From Cristatella mucedo (Eukaryota > Bryozoa > Phylactolaemata > Cristatellidae), in assembly GCA_009760855.2 (NCBI GenBank), contig WPIO01000162.1, positions 647,585-711,584 of the forward strand: a stretch of DNA of 64,000 nt, written 5' to 3'. Position numbers and translations under genes: made by a program. This document shows, in pieces, positions 49,415-60,954 of the stretch. The notes beneath the pieces are model-generated. The model was not told the DNA's origin. It saw only the letters and a program-made list of their open reading frames with translations, and made no database searches. Position 1 is the stretch's first letter; every line of letters starts with the position of its first letter.

Positions 49415-49835
49415 TAAGGGTAGAGAGAGGGAGAGACTAGCAGCAAGTGACCAATATACATAGAGACAGACGGAAAGAGGCAGACAGAGAGAAGACGGGA
49501 CAGAGACAGAGAAAGAAACAATGACAGAGAGACACAGATAGAGAGAGGCAGACAGCGAGATCGGAGAGGGGGAGAGCAAAGATGGAGAAGGTAGGAAAGA
49601 AAGTAACAGGTACAGGCGTCAGACAAAGAGGAGAGAGATGTGAGTGACCTAGCGGTTGAAAATATCGAGAGAGAGAGAGAGAGAGAGGGAAGAGACAGAC
49701 AGACGGAAGGCGACAAATGAGGAGACTAGCAGCAAGTGACCGATACACATATAGAGACAGATCGAAAGAGACAGACGGACAGAGACAGAGACGGACAGAG
49801 AGGGAGAGACTAGCAGCAAGTGAAGTTAAAGACCA
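49165..49835. repeat. GA-rich satellite-like region with higher-order repeats
   Basis: A pure (GA)n run of about 80 bp (about 49325-49409) sits in a longer purine-rich region. Longer phrases recur: gagactagcagcaagtga at about 49434, 49721 and 49804; gcgagatcgaagaggggga at about 49219 and gcgagatcggagaggggga at about 49555. So a unit of some 290-340 bp has been duplicated. Frames through it (Ser/Leu-rich) are not genes. Confidence 0.85.
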
Positions 49836-50539
49836 ACGCTGACCGATTACAGGTTACGGTTAGGCGGTACCCGCCAGCTTTCAGCGAAGGAAGGGTTACT
49901 CGGAACTATTAAAGCTGCTTCGTTTGCTAATTCAAATCTGCCGATCCACGACTCGTAGCTAATGTCACCGATAGACGTCGAAGCTCAGTGCTATAATGGC
50001 TGGAATGCTAACTAAGCTGTGACAGGTAACTGCTGCACGCCAGCTTGTGCTTAGCAACCGGCGGTGGCAAGTTGCATGCCCATAGCCGGATAGAGGGGAT
50101 ACGGAGGGTGCACGGCTACGGGTATTGGGCACGCCACACACGACCGCACTGTTCAATCATCTACTCAAGCACAGACATCGGCTGAACTCGGGTTACTGCC
50201 AACGCCTCAAGCTCTAGCCTTCAAGGCCAGCAGAAAGTCGGCCCTGTTAGTGATGGCTGAACTGCTACAGCAGCAGCAGCAGCAAGGTCTGTCATTGGGG
50301 CTTTGAAAGGCTAATCGACATGGCATGACCCAAACGGTTACTTAAAAGATCTAGAAAAATCTATCTATGCCTGAGATTCAATTGGCCACCTTATTTCGGT
50401 GCACGCTAAAAAGGGAATTTCTTACTTTCGGTAAGTGTCTGAGGACTCGGCAGGTGCTTCGCATGCACAGGGATTAGTCTCTTACCTCACTACACTAGAT
50501 GGACTATCGCATACAAAGAAATGTGAGCTGAAGTTTTCT
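49836..50539. other. Non-coding stretch, nothing recognised
   Basis: A short (CAG)n run lies near 50268-50284. No gene or repeat family supported. Confidence 0.35.
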
Positions 50540-50650
50540 GGCACCGAAAGTGGGCTAAAAAGAAGACCGCTCCTTCGTGACACCCAAAGACCAGCCTCTG
50601 GGGCTTTGTGGAGTTAAGAGACGAGATACATTACATACATACATACACAC
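50540..50650 (+). mobile_element. L2-B LINE, very short 3' end
   Basis: ggcaccgaaagtgggcta, gtgacacccaaagacc, ggctttgtggagtta and gagatacattacatacatac match the extreme L2-B 3' end and tail. Confidence 0.7.
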
Positions 50651-50882
50651 ACTATTGCTATTGAACCGTAAGGACCGTGCACTACCGAAGCATTTCCTTC
50701 ATTTCCTTAATTAAGCGACGGAATGAATTTCTACTATTCAATAACTCAAGAGATTCGTGACAGATCGGCAAAGTTTAAAAATGATACGGGCCCAAAAATG
50801 GTTGCAAATACAAAAGAGCCAAGGCTAACCATGGCAGCCAGGGAAGATGCTGCTTGTGGGGTGGGGCTCGAAGTTGAGAATG

Positions 50883-50965
50883 CGATACACATACAGTCAC
50901 AGCATATACATATATACAGTCACATTCATATACATAGTCATAGTCATAGTCATATACAGTCACAG
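50883..50965. repeat. Imperfect short tandem repeat (tacagtcaca / catagt)
   Basis: Units such as atacagtcacag and catagtcatagt alternate for about 80 bp. Confidence 0.8.
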
Positions 50966-51263
50966 CAGATAGTCGATTTCTACAAGCAACGAGTGTGAGC
51001 CTGCTCCTGGATCACCCGACACTGTTGGGTCACCGTGGCTGCTGCTGCTGCCGTGCGACACGAGGAGGCAAGGCATTTGCCGAAGTAGCTGGCTTAAGAG
51101 CGATTACTGACCCACTCTCGATACCTAAATCCTACGAATGCAGAATATATTCAAGCACCATCTACTTTTTTCCATACCACTCTTAACTCTCTAACAGCTT
51201 TCAGTAGCAACATTTGCTAGATTTGTATTGACAAAGTTTGCACTTGGGAGTAAAGCCCACATT

Positions 51264-51400
51264 CGAGCTGGTTTGGTCCAGTGGTTTAGTTGCTCGCCCC
51301 GACCAAGGTCTGACAGAGGTCCAAGGCTCGAGCCCCGTGGCGAATGTGAAGTGACTGAATAGAGATTTAAGTCTCTTAGAGGCGCTATACAACTGAATTA
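51264..51400 (+). mobile_element. SINE2 copy
   Basis: cgagctggtttggtccagtg head, gctcgagccccgtggcg B-box region and gaggcgctatacaactgaat tail, followed by (TA)n. Confidence 0.88.
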
Positions 51401-51929
51401 TATATACAAGTGAATTATATATATATATATATATTCTCAGCAGCTAACTGAAATCCTAGCAGAAAACTGAAAAGGTTTTGCCAGTGAAATCGTTTCAGCC
51501 GGCACCTCTCCAGCAGCATCTGCAGCAAGCACCTGCTGGCACTCTGCTCCTCCCAAGCTAGCTCCACATCCTGCTAAGTGACCTCATTTGCTTCGCATTT
51601 ACGTCTATCGCAGTTAAGCTACTTAATACTGCTAAGATTCAGGCGCACTCGCAAATTAGGCCAACAAAAAACAAGAAGACGCAGCAGCTTCTAGACTCTC
51701 CCCGAAACTCCTCGAAAAAACTTGGTGGCGAGGCTCGCCGGTGGTCAGCATATCCAACCAACCGAGCCACCTTACGCCACACTTCTTTCCACGTCAGTCT
51801 TCACTCGCTCCGCCATTTTTGCAGCAGGTCGTCGACTACAAGGACTTGACTCCTCTCGCCCTCGACTCTCTGCTTTCGGCTCCGAAGCGACCTCGACTAT
51901 CTATGCCTCCGAAGCGACCTCGACTCCTT

Positions 51930-52240
51930 GGCTGAGCTTGCCTTCAGCTCCTACGCACCTTAAGCCAGGAAATCGCTACCGATTGACAACGCGACATTCC
52001 CCTGACTTGGCGACGATTCAAGCAAACCTAAAATCCTACATGTCACTCACACCACAGGCCTTAAATACACGCGAATCATCCCATATTCGCTTTTAACCTG
52101 TGCAATAGTGCCAATAATTACCCCTAATCAGTCGATAAGCTAACGCTAATCAGCTGTGCTGCCTTTTAGCCTATGCAAGGTGTCTAGAAAGAGATTAGTA
52201 CACTAGAAGCTTTTTGAAAAATACTGTAAGCAAAATTAAT
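51930..52240 (+). mobile_element. Possible L2-type LINE 3' end, highly diverged
   Basis: A frame reading SAPTHLKPGN then HSPDLATIQANLKSYMS recalls the L2-A C-terminus ([23 protein letters not shown]). It is followed by gcaaggtgtctagaaagaga, like the 3' stem. The order fits a LINE end, but similarity is weak. Confidence 0.45.
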
Positions 52241-52589
52241 ATTGTATTGTTATTGCATAATTATTTGCGAATTAAGTTCATTTTGAGTGCGATGGATATT
52301 TTGAAGGAACAGTCGGCTGTAGTATTCCAACAAGATATGACAGTACTTAAGAAAAAACCGTGACCTCAGCAACTGAGCCACTCCTCTGACAATTAGTGGT
52401 GGGAACAAAGGAACTTACCTATTGTGACATCTAGGAATGAGTAACCCAAAATGAACCAACCCAATTAGCCCGACTAACCTTGCCTAACAGTGGCACCCTG
52501 CGTGAAAGCATAGAGGTAAGATGGCCAAACTTCACAACGCCTGGGTTTCGTGGAATTGATCGAGTCTTATCAGGGGCATGTGCTTTCTA
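52241..52589. other. Non-coding stretch, nothing recognised
   Basis: No supported gene or repeat. Confidence 0.3.
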
Positions 52590-52662
52590 ACAGCCCAGTG
52601 ATAGCAGAAGAGCCTCCACGACTCTTGTGCATCCTATACAAATGGGGCTGCTGAATCAGCTG
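52590..52662 (+). mobile_element. Possible SINE1 3' end
   Basis: gtgatagcagaagagcctcc and ctatacaaatggggctgctg then aatcagctgac resemble the SINE1 body and end, with differences. Confidence 0.35.
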
Positions 52663-53149
52663 ACCATTAGTTAACTTTAGCTTAACTAGCTAAATCTGCT
52701 GAGACCTCCTAACGATTAAAGCATCGTTGGCCGATCGCCGGATCAGAGAAACCCTATTGTTAAGGCTCACAGGTAGGGCTATAGCAGACACTAATTAGGA
52801 CATGTCTCCTCCGGAGGTTGACACATGTACCCAAGCTAGGTTAGGCAGTCTGGGACGCCTGTTTGTTCAAGCCGAAGCCGTGTAACAGTGCTGAAATATC
52901 CGATGAAATTCAGAACAGAATGTCTGCAAGTCAAGTCGCAGGCAAGTCAAGTAGACAAGACTGTCTCTCCGCTAGACATGATCGCCATTTTAGCACAGGC
53001 CACAGCAAAAAGCCTAGCAACTCGGCAGCATACCAAAAGGTCAAAGTACTACTGCCAACATTCAAAAAATTCCAGGATATTGCATTGGTAAAAACCGGGC
53101 CAACACATGGTGTCTATGGCGGCGTGAGACTCCCGTCTCTCTCTCCCTC

Positions 53150-53204
53150 ACACATACACACACAACACACACAACACACACAACACACACACACACACAC
53201 ACAT

Positions 53205-53256
<52 letters not shown>

Positions 53257-53266
53257 CACACACACA

Positions 53267-53297
<31 letters not shown>

Positions 53298-53337
53298 CAC
53301 ATACACACATACATACATACATACATACATACATACA

Positions 53338-53383
<46 letters not shown>
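53150..53383. repeat. (CA)n microsatellite, compound
   Basis: About 230 bp of CA repeats with (TA) and (CATA) runs inside. Frames through it (Thr-His or Cys-Val) are artefacts. Confidence 0.97.
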
Positions 53384-53559
53384 AGTGTGACATGATTCCT
53401 TTTCACTATTTATGCTTACCCTGCCAATGCTATCATCAAGCAACACCGACATTTTTGCTTTTATGCAAACGACATTTTACTGCATTTTCCCTCGCATCGA
53501 TCGTTTCACTGCCTTCTAGCACCTCTGGATCTCTCAGCTCTCGTAACACTAATCTCAAT

Positions 53560-53710
53560 TCATTTAACCCAGTGGTTGATGCGCCCGCCTAGCCCAAGGT
53601 CAATGTCAATGTATTTGACGATCGAGGCCGTAGGCTCGGGCCTCGCGGCAAATGTGAAGCGCCTGATTAGCGATTAAGTTCTCTTGGGGCGCTATACAAA
53701 TAAATAATAT
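53560..53710 (+). mobile_element. SINE2, diverged copy
   Basis: acccagtggttgatgcgcc head, gtaggctcgggcctcgcgg, gtgaagcgcctgattagcga and tcttggggcgctatacaaat. Confidence 0.82.
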
Positions 53711-53917
53711 TTTTATCTGATCTTTGAACTCGTCGATATCTTTCAGTGCTGAGTTAATGCAACGGCTAACTTACTGCAATTAAATGAGCTAATAAATAAA
53801 CAGGCAAATGAGGTCACTCAGTAACTGGAAAGAAAGCAATCAGAGGCTGGGAGGACTTGAAATTGGCAAAGCCAGCACTACTCAGTAGCTCCTGTGCGTG
53901 CTATTATAAAATAGTAA

Positions 53918-54005
53918 TAATAATGCATTAGACATTGCCCGCTCAGAGAGCTCGATCTCTTTATAGAGACTTAACATTTGCTACAAAGAAAGCACGATCG
54001 ACATT
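53918..54005 (-). mobile_element. L2-A LINE, short 3' end
   Basis: taataatgcattagacattg, gctcagagagctcgatctct and acatttgctacaaagaaagc. It is diverged. Confidence 0.75.
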
Positions 54006-54039
54006 TCCTTAGCTATACAACCTAGCTCCTAGATCAGAC

Positions 54040-54445
54040 TTGCTAGAGTTTAGCTACGAGTATTGCAAAAACTTGGAACGTTTTCATATCAGGTTAGTAG
54101 TGCAGCAAGTTTTCGAGCCCTTGTCGCTCTCGCTTTTAGCTCGCCTCACTCTCCCGCTTTCTCTCCGGCTTACGTATCTGACAGACGCCTTCTCCGGCCG
54201 CGGCGCATCGCATCAGCTGCTCCCCTTAGACTGCCGTCGTATTGGTCTGCCACCGACCTACGTCGAATCTTTTGGCGACAGGGCGCTCAGTCCGTGGGCA
54301 CCTAAAGCTAGGAGTCAGATGCTCTCTTCCGGCTGGCCTCGCGACAATTACCCGTCGACAAGACGAAATTGAGATTGGAGCTAGAACCTCGTCTGTTCCG
54401 TTCCACATTATTGCTTCGAGCTAGGCAACTCGCTCTATATGTACC
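54040..54445 (+). mobile_element. Possible LINE C-terminal coding remnant
   Basis: The segment TYVESFGDRALSPWAPKA resembles the L2-A phrase [19 protein letters not shown]. In another frame VDKTKLRLELEPRLFRS resembles FKRNLKTYLFR. It is fairly GC-rich and unlike the other L2-A copies, so it may be a separate L2/CR1 family. Confidence 0.45.
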
Positions 54446-54494
54446 TATGGGGTGCTGGCAGCTGTGCAAGTTATAACATTAAAAAAAATTTTTA

Positions 54495-54848
54495 AATGAT
54501 ACCTGATTGAACAGCCTCTTTTGTATAGCGACAGGAGAACCTTTACGGCGATCACCACCGCTTGCAGCAGCAATACAGGATCACCCACCGCAGCATTCAA
54601 ACCCACGACTTTGGGACCGAGGTCGTGAAAAACAACCGCCTTACCTAGTGTAATAATAATAATAATAATGCACTTGATCAAGCTCCCTCAGAGAACTCAA
54701 TCTCTTTCTAGGCGCTTTACATTTGCTGCAAAGGGTATCGCAATTGAATGGTGAGTAATATCATGCTTGATAAACAACATGAATAACATGGTTAGGGGTG
54801 ACATGCACAGGGTCAGCATGCAAAGATTAATGTGACATCACGGCTCAC
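54495..54848 (-). mobile_element. SINE1, split by an L2-A insertion
   Basis: The first part (54495-54651) runs from the 3' end (tgattgaacagcctcttttg) to the A-box region (ccgccttacctagtg). The SINE head (acatcacggctcact) reappears at about 54833-54848. An L2-A copy lies between. Confidence 0.88.
54652..54826 (-). mobile_element. L2-A LINE 3' end nested in SINE1
   Basis: (TAA)n tail, tgcacttgatcaagctccct, ggcgctttacatttgctgc and gacatgcacagggtcagcat. It is well conserved, so young relative to the SINE. Confidence 0.9.
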
Positions 54849-55139
54849 TAATCATGCAAGCAGTAATAGCAAATCAGTGGACATGCCTCCACCAGCACTC
54901 GAGCTTCAGTGAAGCTCGTAGAAAGACAGATCTAGGGCACTCTTTGGGCGCTTCGAATGCATCGCTAGTCCTAGCATTGATAGTATGCCTATTATTTGTT
55001 TAGGTACTTTAATGCAACTAAAGCTGTAGAGAGGAAGTTACCGACAGCGGAACGTCTGAGGGTTGTGAAAATGTTAGCGAGTCGCCGGTCGTAGCTGCCT
55101 GCAGCACGCTCAATAGGCCAACAGTACAACCAATCGGCT
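54849..55139. other. Non-coding stretch, nothing recognised
   Basis: Border between the repeat-rich part and the GC-rich island. Confidence 0.3.
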
Positions 55140-55825
55140 GCCTTCGGACCGCTAGCGAAAAGTCTCGTTGCGGCAGCTCGAGCGAAGCTCGCTCAGCGGA
55201 GGCTGGAAAAGCTCAAGGCGAACGACACAAGCTCTGGGTCGGCGGCCGCCCGGGGTCGACAGCCGCCACGTGTCCTGGCAGCTACGCTGAAGCAGCTGCA
55301 ACACTGGAAGCAGCAGCTAAGCATCAGAGGGAAAGGGATCCGCTGGCCAGCGCTAGCTGCTGCCGTCTCACCCCACCCACCCCCCCAAACACGCTAGACG
55401 CCCGCCGCCGCCCGCCACTGCCTCCGCCGCCACCGCCCCCGGCCAGGCGACGGAGGCAGTCTGCGGCTAATTTGCCACGACGTCATCCAAGTCGTCGGCT
55501 CCTCGGCTTCCCTAGGGCACTACGCGGCTACGGCCAGCGAGCGAGCTGCTGGCTGGCTGGCTGGCCGTGGCCGGGCGATCGCCCGACGCACAGTCAGATG
55601 CTCGTTCGTTCGCTCGGCGCCTGGAGGCCTCGCTGCGATCGGGCCGGCGATCGCGACACGGAATTCCTTCCTCCATACGGTCGAAGCCTCGATCGCTCAG
55701 TATCTTCCGCGAGTAAAGAAATGCTAATTTTTTTATCGCGGTTTGGGCGGCGATGAAGAGGCCGTGTGCACGCGGTCACCTGAGGCTCGAAGAGCAGGCT
55801 TGTTCACAAGAGATGGAGACTGATA

Positions 55826-55954
55826 CAGACAGACAGACAGACAGACAGACAGAGAGACAGACAGACAAGGAGACGAGAATGAGACGGAGAAGACGGAGAA
55901 GAAGGAGACGGAGAGACGAGAGGAGGACGGAGAGACAGAGAGTGAGGGTGATGG

Positions 55955-56008
<54 letters not shown>

Positions 56009-56033
56009 GGAGAGAGAAGGAGGAGAGAGTGAG
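55826..56033. repeat. (GACA)n, (GGAGAC)-like and (GA)n run
   Basis: An array of gacagacagacag, then purine-rich aggagacgg units, then about 38 bp of pure GA. Frames through it (Arg/Glu or Ser/Leu runs) are artefacts. Confidence 0.95.
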
Positions 56034-56123
56034 CCCAGATGTCCCGAGAGACGGTGAGTTCGAGTGGGCCTGAGAGGGAAAGCGGCAGAGCAAAGGCCAG
56101 TCGTAAAACTCGCAGCGCGACGT

Positions 56124-56430
56124 AGCACGACGTCGCGCAAGCGCTGCGAAGCGGCGGCGAAAAAGGCGGCCCGAAAGTAAAGCAGGTACCACCGGCCGCC
56201 AGCGACCACCAGCGCCCCCTGCCGCAACCTCCTCCGACCGAGGGGTACCGAGTCGTACCGTCCGACGGAGTCGACTTGAGCGACGGCAGCGGCGGCGAGG
56301 ACGATGACGGCGACGTGGCAGGCTACTCGCGTGTAGCAAACCGGACGGGAGCCGAGCGCGACGGCCCCACGAGACGGCGGCGCATCATTAAAGGACGGCC
56401 GTTCGGGACGTCGGCTTTCTCGTACGCGCA
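56124..56430 (+). CDS. Weak candidate coding segment in the GC-rich island
   Basis: After a TAG at about 56123 a plus-strand frame stays open. It reads protein-like sequence: PLPQPPPTEGYRVVPSDGVD, then LSDGSGGEDDDGDVAGYSRV, then RRRRIIKGRPFGTSAFSYAQ. A donor-like CAG|GTCAAC lies near 56430. There is no in-frame ATG, so it would be an internal exon or non-ATG start. GC-rich DNA gives long open frames by chance, and the minus strand is also open here. I offer it only as a candidate. Confidence 0.2.
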
Positions 56431-57450
56431 GGTCAACGGTCAAGGACTCGCTCGGCGCCGCCGACGCCACGAGGGGGCGGCGCCATTCGTCGTCGCCACA
56501 CCCACAGCACAGCTGTCTGCGGGGGATGGACTCGGGCAGTGCGCTAGCACCTGTCAGTGGGTGGGTGGGTGGGTGGGCGGGGGGGAACTAATTAGCGCGC
56601 GGTCACGCTCGAGAGGTGCCCGCTTGCTTTTTTCTCGGGGGCGGGGCGGGCCGGTGCAGCGTAAACTGACGCCTGGAAATGGAGCGGCTCGCCAAGAGAT
56701 TGCAGAGCGGCGAGGGGGAATACGAGTGGCCTCGTTGGGACTCGGCGAGCGATCCAAGGCGAGCCGGCAGCGGAATGCCGGCTCGGCTCGGGATTGCTAC
56801 GCGGCTCCTGGAAGCCGGCTTGTCCTCCTTCCTCCCCTCTCTCCCCTCGCAGCGTCGGCGCCTGGCGAGAAGTGCGGCGAGGGCGGCGGCCGTCGGCAGC
56901 GGCCGTCGGCAGTCCAGTCCACCCGTCTGTCGTATTGCTGTCGCCATTGCATGGCTAGGGGAGGACAAAAGTGATCGGCTGCGAGCTGCGTGCACTCGTG
57001 CGTCCCCTTGGGTCGAATGCGTGAAACTCAACTGCCGCAGCCGCAGCCGGCCAGCGGCCCCGCGGAAGAAGCCGGCTCCCAACAGCCGGCGCCGTTAAGG
57101 GATGTCACCACTCCGCTGGGTATTCATCGATGCAAGGCTATCGCTGCACGTGAATGGGCTGCGCGCGCACGCCTCCGCCGAGCCTCCGTTAGGTCGCACC
57201 GTGGCGGTAGCGTTCGCTAGCTACTCGTCGTCGGATCGCTGGCCGCCGTCGAGGAGCAGAACGGACGGCCCCGCCCAGTCGCCGTCGCTGCACCGCGTCG
57301 CCACCTATCGGTCGCGCTGCCGCCCTACTACTGACTCCGCCGCCGCCGCCGCTGCCGAGATGCATCAAAGCCCGGAGAGCTAACCAGCCGTGAGCTGCCG
57401 ACTAATTCCTTCCAAATCGCGTCCGATTAGTTGCCCTCGAGCTCCGGGAT

Positions 57451-58251
57451 GAGCACGCGTCGTTCGCTGTGACACCTGGCTGAATATTGGCCAGTGCACA
57501 TTTATTTTATCAAAGCTAAAGCGCCGGCTAGTCGTACGAGGCTGTGCCCTATGCGGCGCTCTCGGTCCTTGCGGCATCGGCTGCAGCCATTGGACCGACC
57601 GGCAGAGGCGCTGCCTGGCAGCTGCAGGCCGGACAGGTACTTCCTGCCCTTTCATGGCCGTCTGCCTACGGGCTGGCCCCTCTTGGCTAACTAACAGGTA
57701 GGTGAGCCCTTGTTCCTTTTCCAGTGAAACATGGGAACCTGAAGAAGTGATTGAGCATTAAGTCATCAAACCTTCGACCGACAGAGCAAGTAGCTCCGGT
57801 AATTGGTGCCGCCACTATCTGCCTGTCTGTCTGTCTGCCTACCTGCCTGTCGGTAGAGAAGCGACTGCTAAACTTCCGACTTTGAAAGAATATGGATGCA
57901 CTGCACCTTCAACTGGTCACCACAGGCAGCAATTGATTTTTAACAGAATATCTTTTTTATTATTATAATGTCTGTTCATGAATCAAGACACTTCCTATCC
58001 AGGAGCATGCAACTACTTCTCCTTTGCTAGTACTAAAGGTATTGCCCTGTATAATATACTAATCCCAGCATCAATCCATGTTAAATAAAAGTAGTTTTCG
58101 TCATATTCAGGATCAAGACAAGCAAAACATGCTAGAAAATCCCGTCGTACAGTAAATGTGATTAAAACTGGTATCCAGACAGTGTCAGGAAACTCAGCTA
58201 AAGTGGCACGTGTATCGAATGCTTTATCTGAGCAGAAATGTAAAAATATAC
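57451..58251. other. Non-coding stretch, nothing recognised
   Basis: A short (CTGT)n-like run is at about 57820-57855. No gene supported. Confidence 0.35.
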
Positions 58252-58381
58252 ATATAACTCATTTGTATAGCGCCCTAAGAGAACTTAATCACTATTCAGG
58301 CGCTTCACATATGCCTCGGGGCTCGAGTCCAAGACCTCAGCCAGACCTTGGTCGGGGCGAGCACCTTAACCGCTGGACCAA
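58252..58381 (-). mobile_element. SINE2 copy
   Basis: aactcatttgtatagcgccc, ttcaggcgcttcacatatgc, ggggctcgagtcc and the head ttaaccgctggaccaat. Confidence 0.88.
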
Positions 58382-59189
58382 TATTTCCCAGAAAGCTAGC
58401 TTAGAATACTTTGCCACCAAATTTGAAGATTTAAAGTAGCTAAGAAGCACTTGGAGAATGTGCAAAGCAATGGAAGTTGTCTGCCTTTTTGAAGGCAGAC
58501 ATCTTCCGACCTACACGTGGTAGGCTTCAACAGGGCAGACATTGCAGGACAGCTTATGAATTCCAAGTAGTTTGCACACTGTAATATTAACAAGCAGCTG
58601 CAGCTCGGAACAACGGAAACGAGGCAGCTCCGAGCAGGTGTCAGCAGGCAGCGGTGCGGTCGCTCCAAGATGGTGCCAGCACCTGCAGCCGAGGCACACC
58701 GAAGACCGAAGCCTCGGCTGCACGTGCCTGGTGAGCCAGTCAGCATTGGGCTGAAGAGAGACCGTGACGACAGGGGCCGTAAAGCGAAAGGCTTGGAAAA
58801 CAAGATTTTGCTCCAGCGAGAGGTGTTGTTCCTTCGACACTTGAGCTCATGCGATGGAGTTCGAGGAAAAAAAACATTCTGTACAACGTATTGCCGAGCC
58901 CGAGCTATCCCGGATTACCTCTGACCTTAGCTTTCTAAAAACGAGATTGAGCTGCCTGCAGACAATCTACTAATCACACACGCCCCCAATCCGAGCTTGG
59001 CTGATCGTCCATGCACCATACGGACTGGTGAATTTCAAGTTCGCAGTTTTCAATACTGGTTGGAGGGCTATTTCGAAGCAGTTCACTAAATAGGCATACC
59101 GTAATCACTGTCGACATCGCTTGGGTTGTATTAAGACCTCCTAAGGAATGCAGATTTCGGTAAAGCCTCCCTTATCGTTTTGCTTGATA
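58382..59189. other. Non-coding stretch with overlapping frames
   Basis: Frames at 58396-58924 overlap on both strands and have no recognised domain. Confidence 0.3.
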
Positions 59190-59310
59190 ATAGTAATAAT
59201 AAATTTGATAAAGTGCCCTCGGAGAAATCAAATCTCTTTCTAGGTGCTTTACATTTGCTGTAAAGGAAGCACGCTCAAATGGTTAGTGGTAGCATGCTGA
59301 ATAAACTCCT
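59190..59310 (-). mobile_element. L2-A LINE, short 3' end
   Basis: taataataaatttgataaag, tctctttctaggtgctttac and gttagtggtagcatgctga. It abuts a plus-strand LINE directly. Confidence 0.75.
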
Positions 59311-60290
59311 AAGCACCTCTCAACTCAGCGAGGCGACACTGGCACACCTTTGCCATGGTTTCGATGTGAATGGACAAAGATCATACAAGGAACCTTTGAA
59401 ATGTGGGGTACATCGGGGCTCTGTGCTTGGTCCCTTTCTTTTCCTACTTTATACTTTCCCTCGTGCGGATATTATCGTCAAGCATAATTTAGACTTTCAC
59501 CTCTAAGCAGACACACACACACACACACACACACAGCTGTACCAGTGCATTGATCCTCCTAGCCCTCTAGCACGTCGAAGGTGCATGCATGGCTGACATC
59601 CGCACATGCATTGCAGAAAACCTCAATGACGAGAAAACCAACTTACAAGTTATGGGAAACCAAGAATGACTCGAAAAATTGAAAAGCTCAGTGCTCAAAA
59701 TCGGCTCTGCCATCCCATCTCCTGTAGCATTTGTACAAATGTCATTTCCCATAGTGACCATTTCGCGACCACATTAGCTCCTCCGTCTACTTTGCTTACT
59801 TTAAGCTGCTAAATTTGGACCTGCTTAAAACAGTACTATTCTGAATTGGTTCATGCATCTGTGACATCCTGTCTATCTCGACGTATGTAACTCACTGCTT
59901 TCTGGCCTACCGGCCTGTGCAACCATGCGCTTACAGCTGGTGCAAAACTAACTCTGCAGCCAAGCATGTCTGACGTGAGCGTCGCACTAGCCAAATCATA
60001 CCGATTCTTGCCGACCTGCATTTGCTCCCAGTCAAGCAGCGTATTGACTTCAATGTTCTGTCACTCACTTTTAGGTCCCTTCATTTTCTGGCTCCAGCCT
60101 ACCTATCAGATCTACTCCCACACCAAGCAAGGAATCGTGCCAACATGCTTTTGCTTACTACAATCATTTACCTATGCCTCACAAGATTTATGGAATCGTG
60201 CCAACATGATTTTGCTTACTACAATCATTTACCTATGCCTCACAAGATTCTGAAATCCTTGGAGACCGTGCCTTTTCTTTCTATACTATG
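59311..60290 (+). mobile_element. L2-A LINE, diverged copy with a duplication
   Basis: FDVNGQRSYKEPLKCGVHRGSVLGPFLF (RT motif region) begins the copy. Next come an (AC)n insertion at about 59510-59533 and DYVCNSLLS-like sequence. [20 protein letters not shown] and [13 protein letters not shown] follow near 60060-60130. A 62-bp segment is duplicated in tandem (about 60128-60251). Frames are broken. Confidence 0.85.
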
Positions 60291-60954
60291 CATGTGCCCC
60301 GGCGGAAATTTAGTTCTAGGGCGCCGAGCGAATTGCTAATTATAATTATACTTTTGCCGTTAGGCATTCAATTTCAAGATGAGGTGCAGTTTTTGGAAGT
60401 TGTCTTGTCAGCCTCGCTAGTTCAGTCAGCTCATTTTGCAGCGTGTTTTGAAGCCTGTAAGCATCTGGTAGCCGTCTGAAATAGTTCCTCGGCTCGTGAG
60501 GCTGCCGTAACTTCGCAAGCGGGAGCTCGAAGCTGACCGAACGCAGTGCAGCCAAAATCCAATGTCAAGGTCTTGGCACTTTTGACTCGAGACTGAGGCT
60601 GACACGGCAACCTTGCAGTAGCAGCCAGTTACACCAGACTGCATGTCGGTGAAATCGGTTGAAAAATTGGGACCGGGCTTTTCGGCTGCATTGTGCGAGC
60701 CGCAGCTTGCAAGGTAGATAGGTACACAAGTATAAAGCTTCTTCTTCGTAGCTAGAACTCGTCTATTCCTTGCTTTTCGTGCCTACCTGTGCATGCTTCG
60801 TTCAGTCCAGTCACCGAGCCGAAGGTCTAACTAACTAGTGGCCACGAATGTGTTCGTGTTAGCTTTAGTGTGCTGGCCTATGGGTAATACTCGTTTGATT
60901 CGTCATGCTTTCCACAAATGGCACTTGCCCTTGGCTACTGATTCTCTAGCAGTC
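60291..60954. other. Non-coding stretch, nothing recognised
   Basis: No gene or repeat family supported. Confidence 0.35.

Larger units (their letters stand above)
55140..57450. promoter_or_regulatory. GC- and CpG-rich island, possible promoter region
   Basis: The sequence is strongly GC-rich with many CG dinucleotides, unlike the rest of the window (except the coding exons near 27-29 kb and 39 kb). It holds no SINE or LINE. In animals such islands often cover promoters and first exons. The minus-strand gene at 27-47 kb could start here, or an unrelated plus-strand gene could. No start site, TATA box or initiator could be fixed. Confidence 0.45.

Noticed and set aside
49082..49748. Ser-Leu-rich frames up to 198 codons on the minus strand
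   Set aside because: Translation of the GA-rich satellite-like region.
50883..50965. CRISPR-like short repeats
   Set aside because: Units are irregular, lack unique spacers, and the window is an animal genome.
52863..53452. Thr-His-rich and Cys-Val-rich frames on both strands
   Set aside because: Translation of the (CA)n microsatellite.
55733..56470. 245-codon minus-strand frame with a hydrophobic stretch that looks like a membrane segment
   Set aside because: It runs through the (GA)n/(GACA)n repeat into Ser-Leu runs, and GC-rich DNA keeps several frames open at once. No splice or start context supports it.
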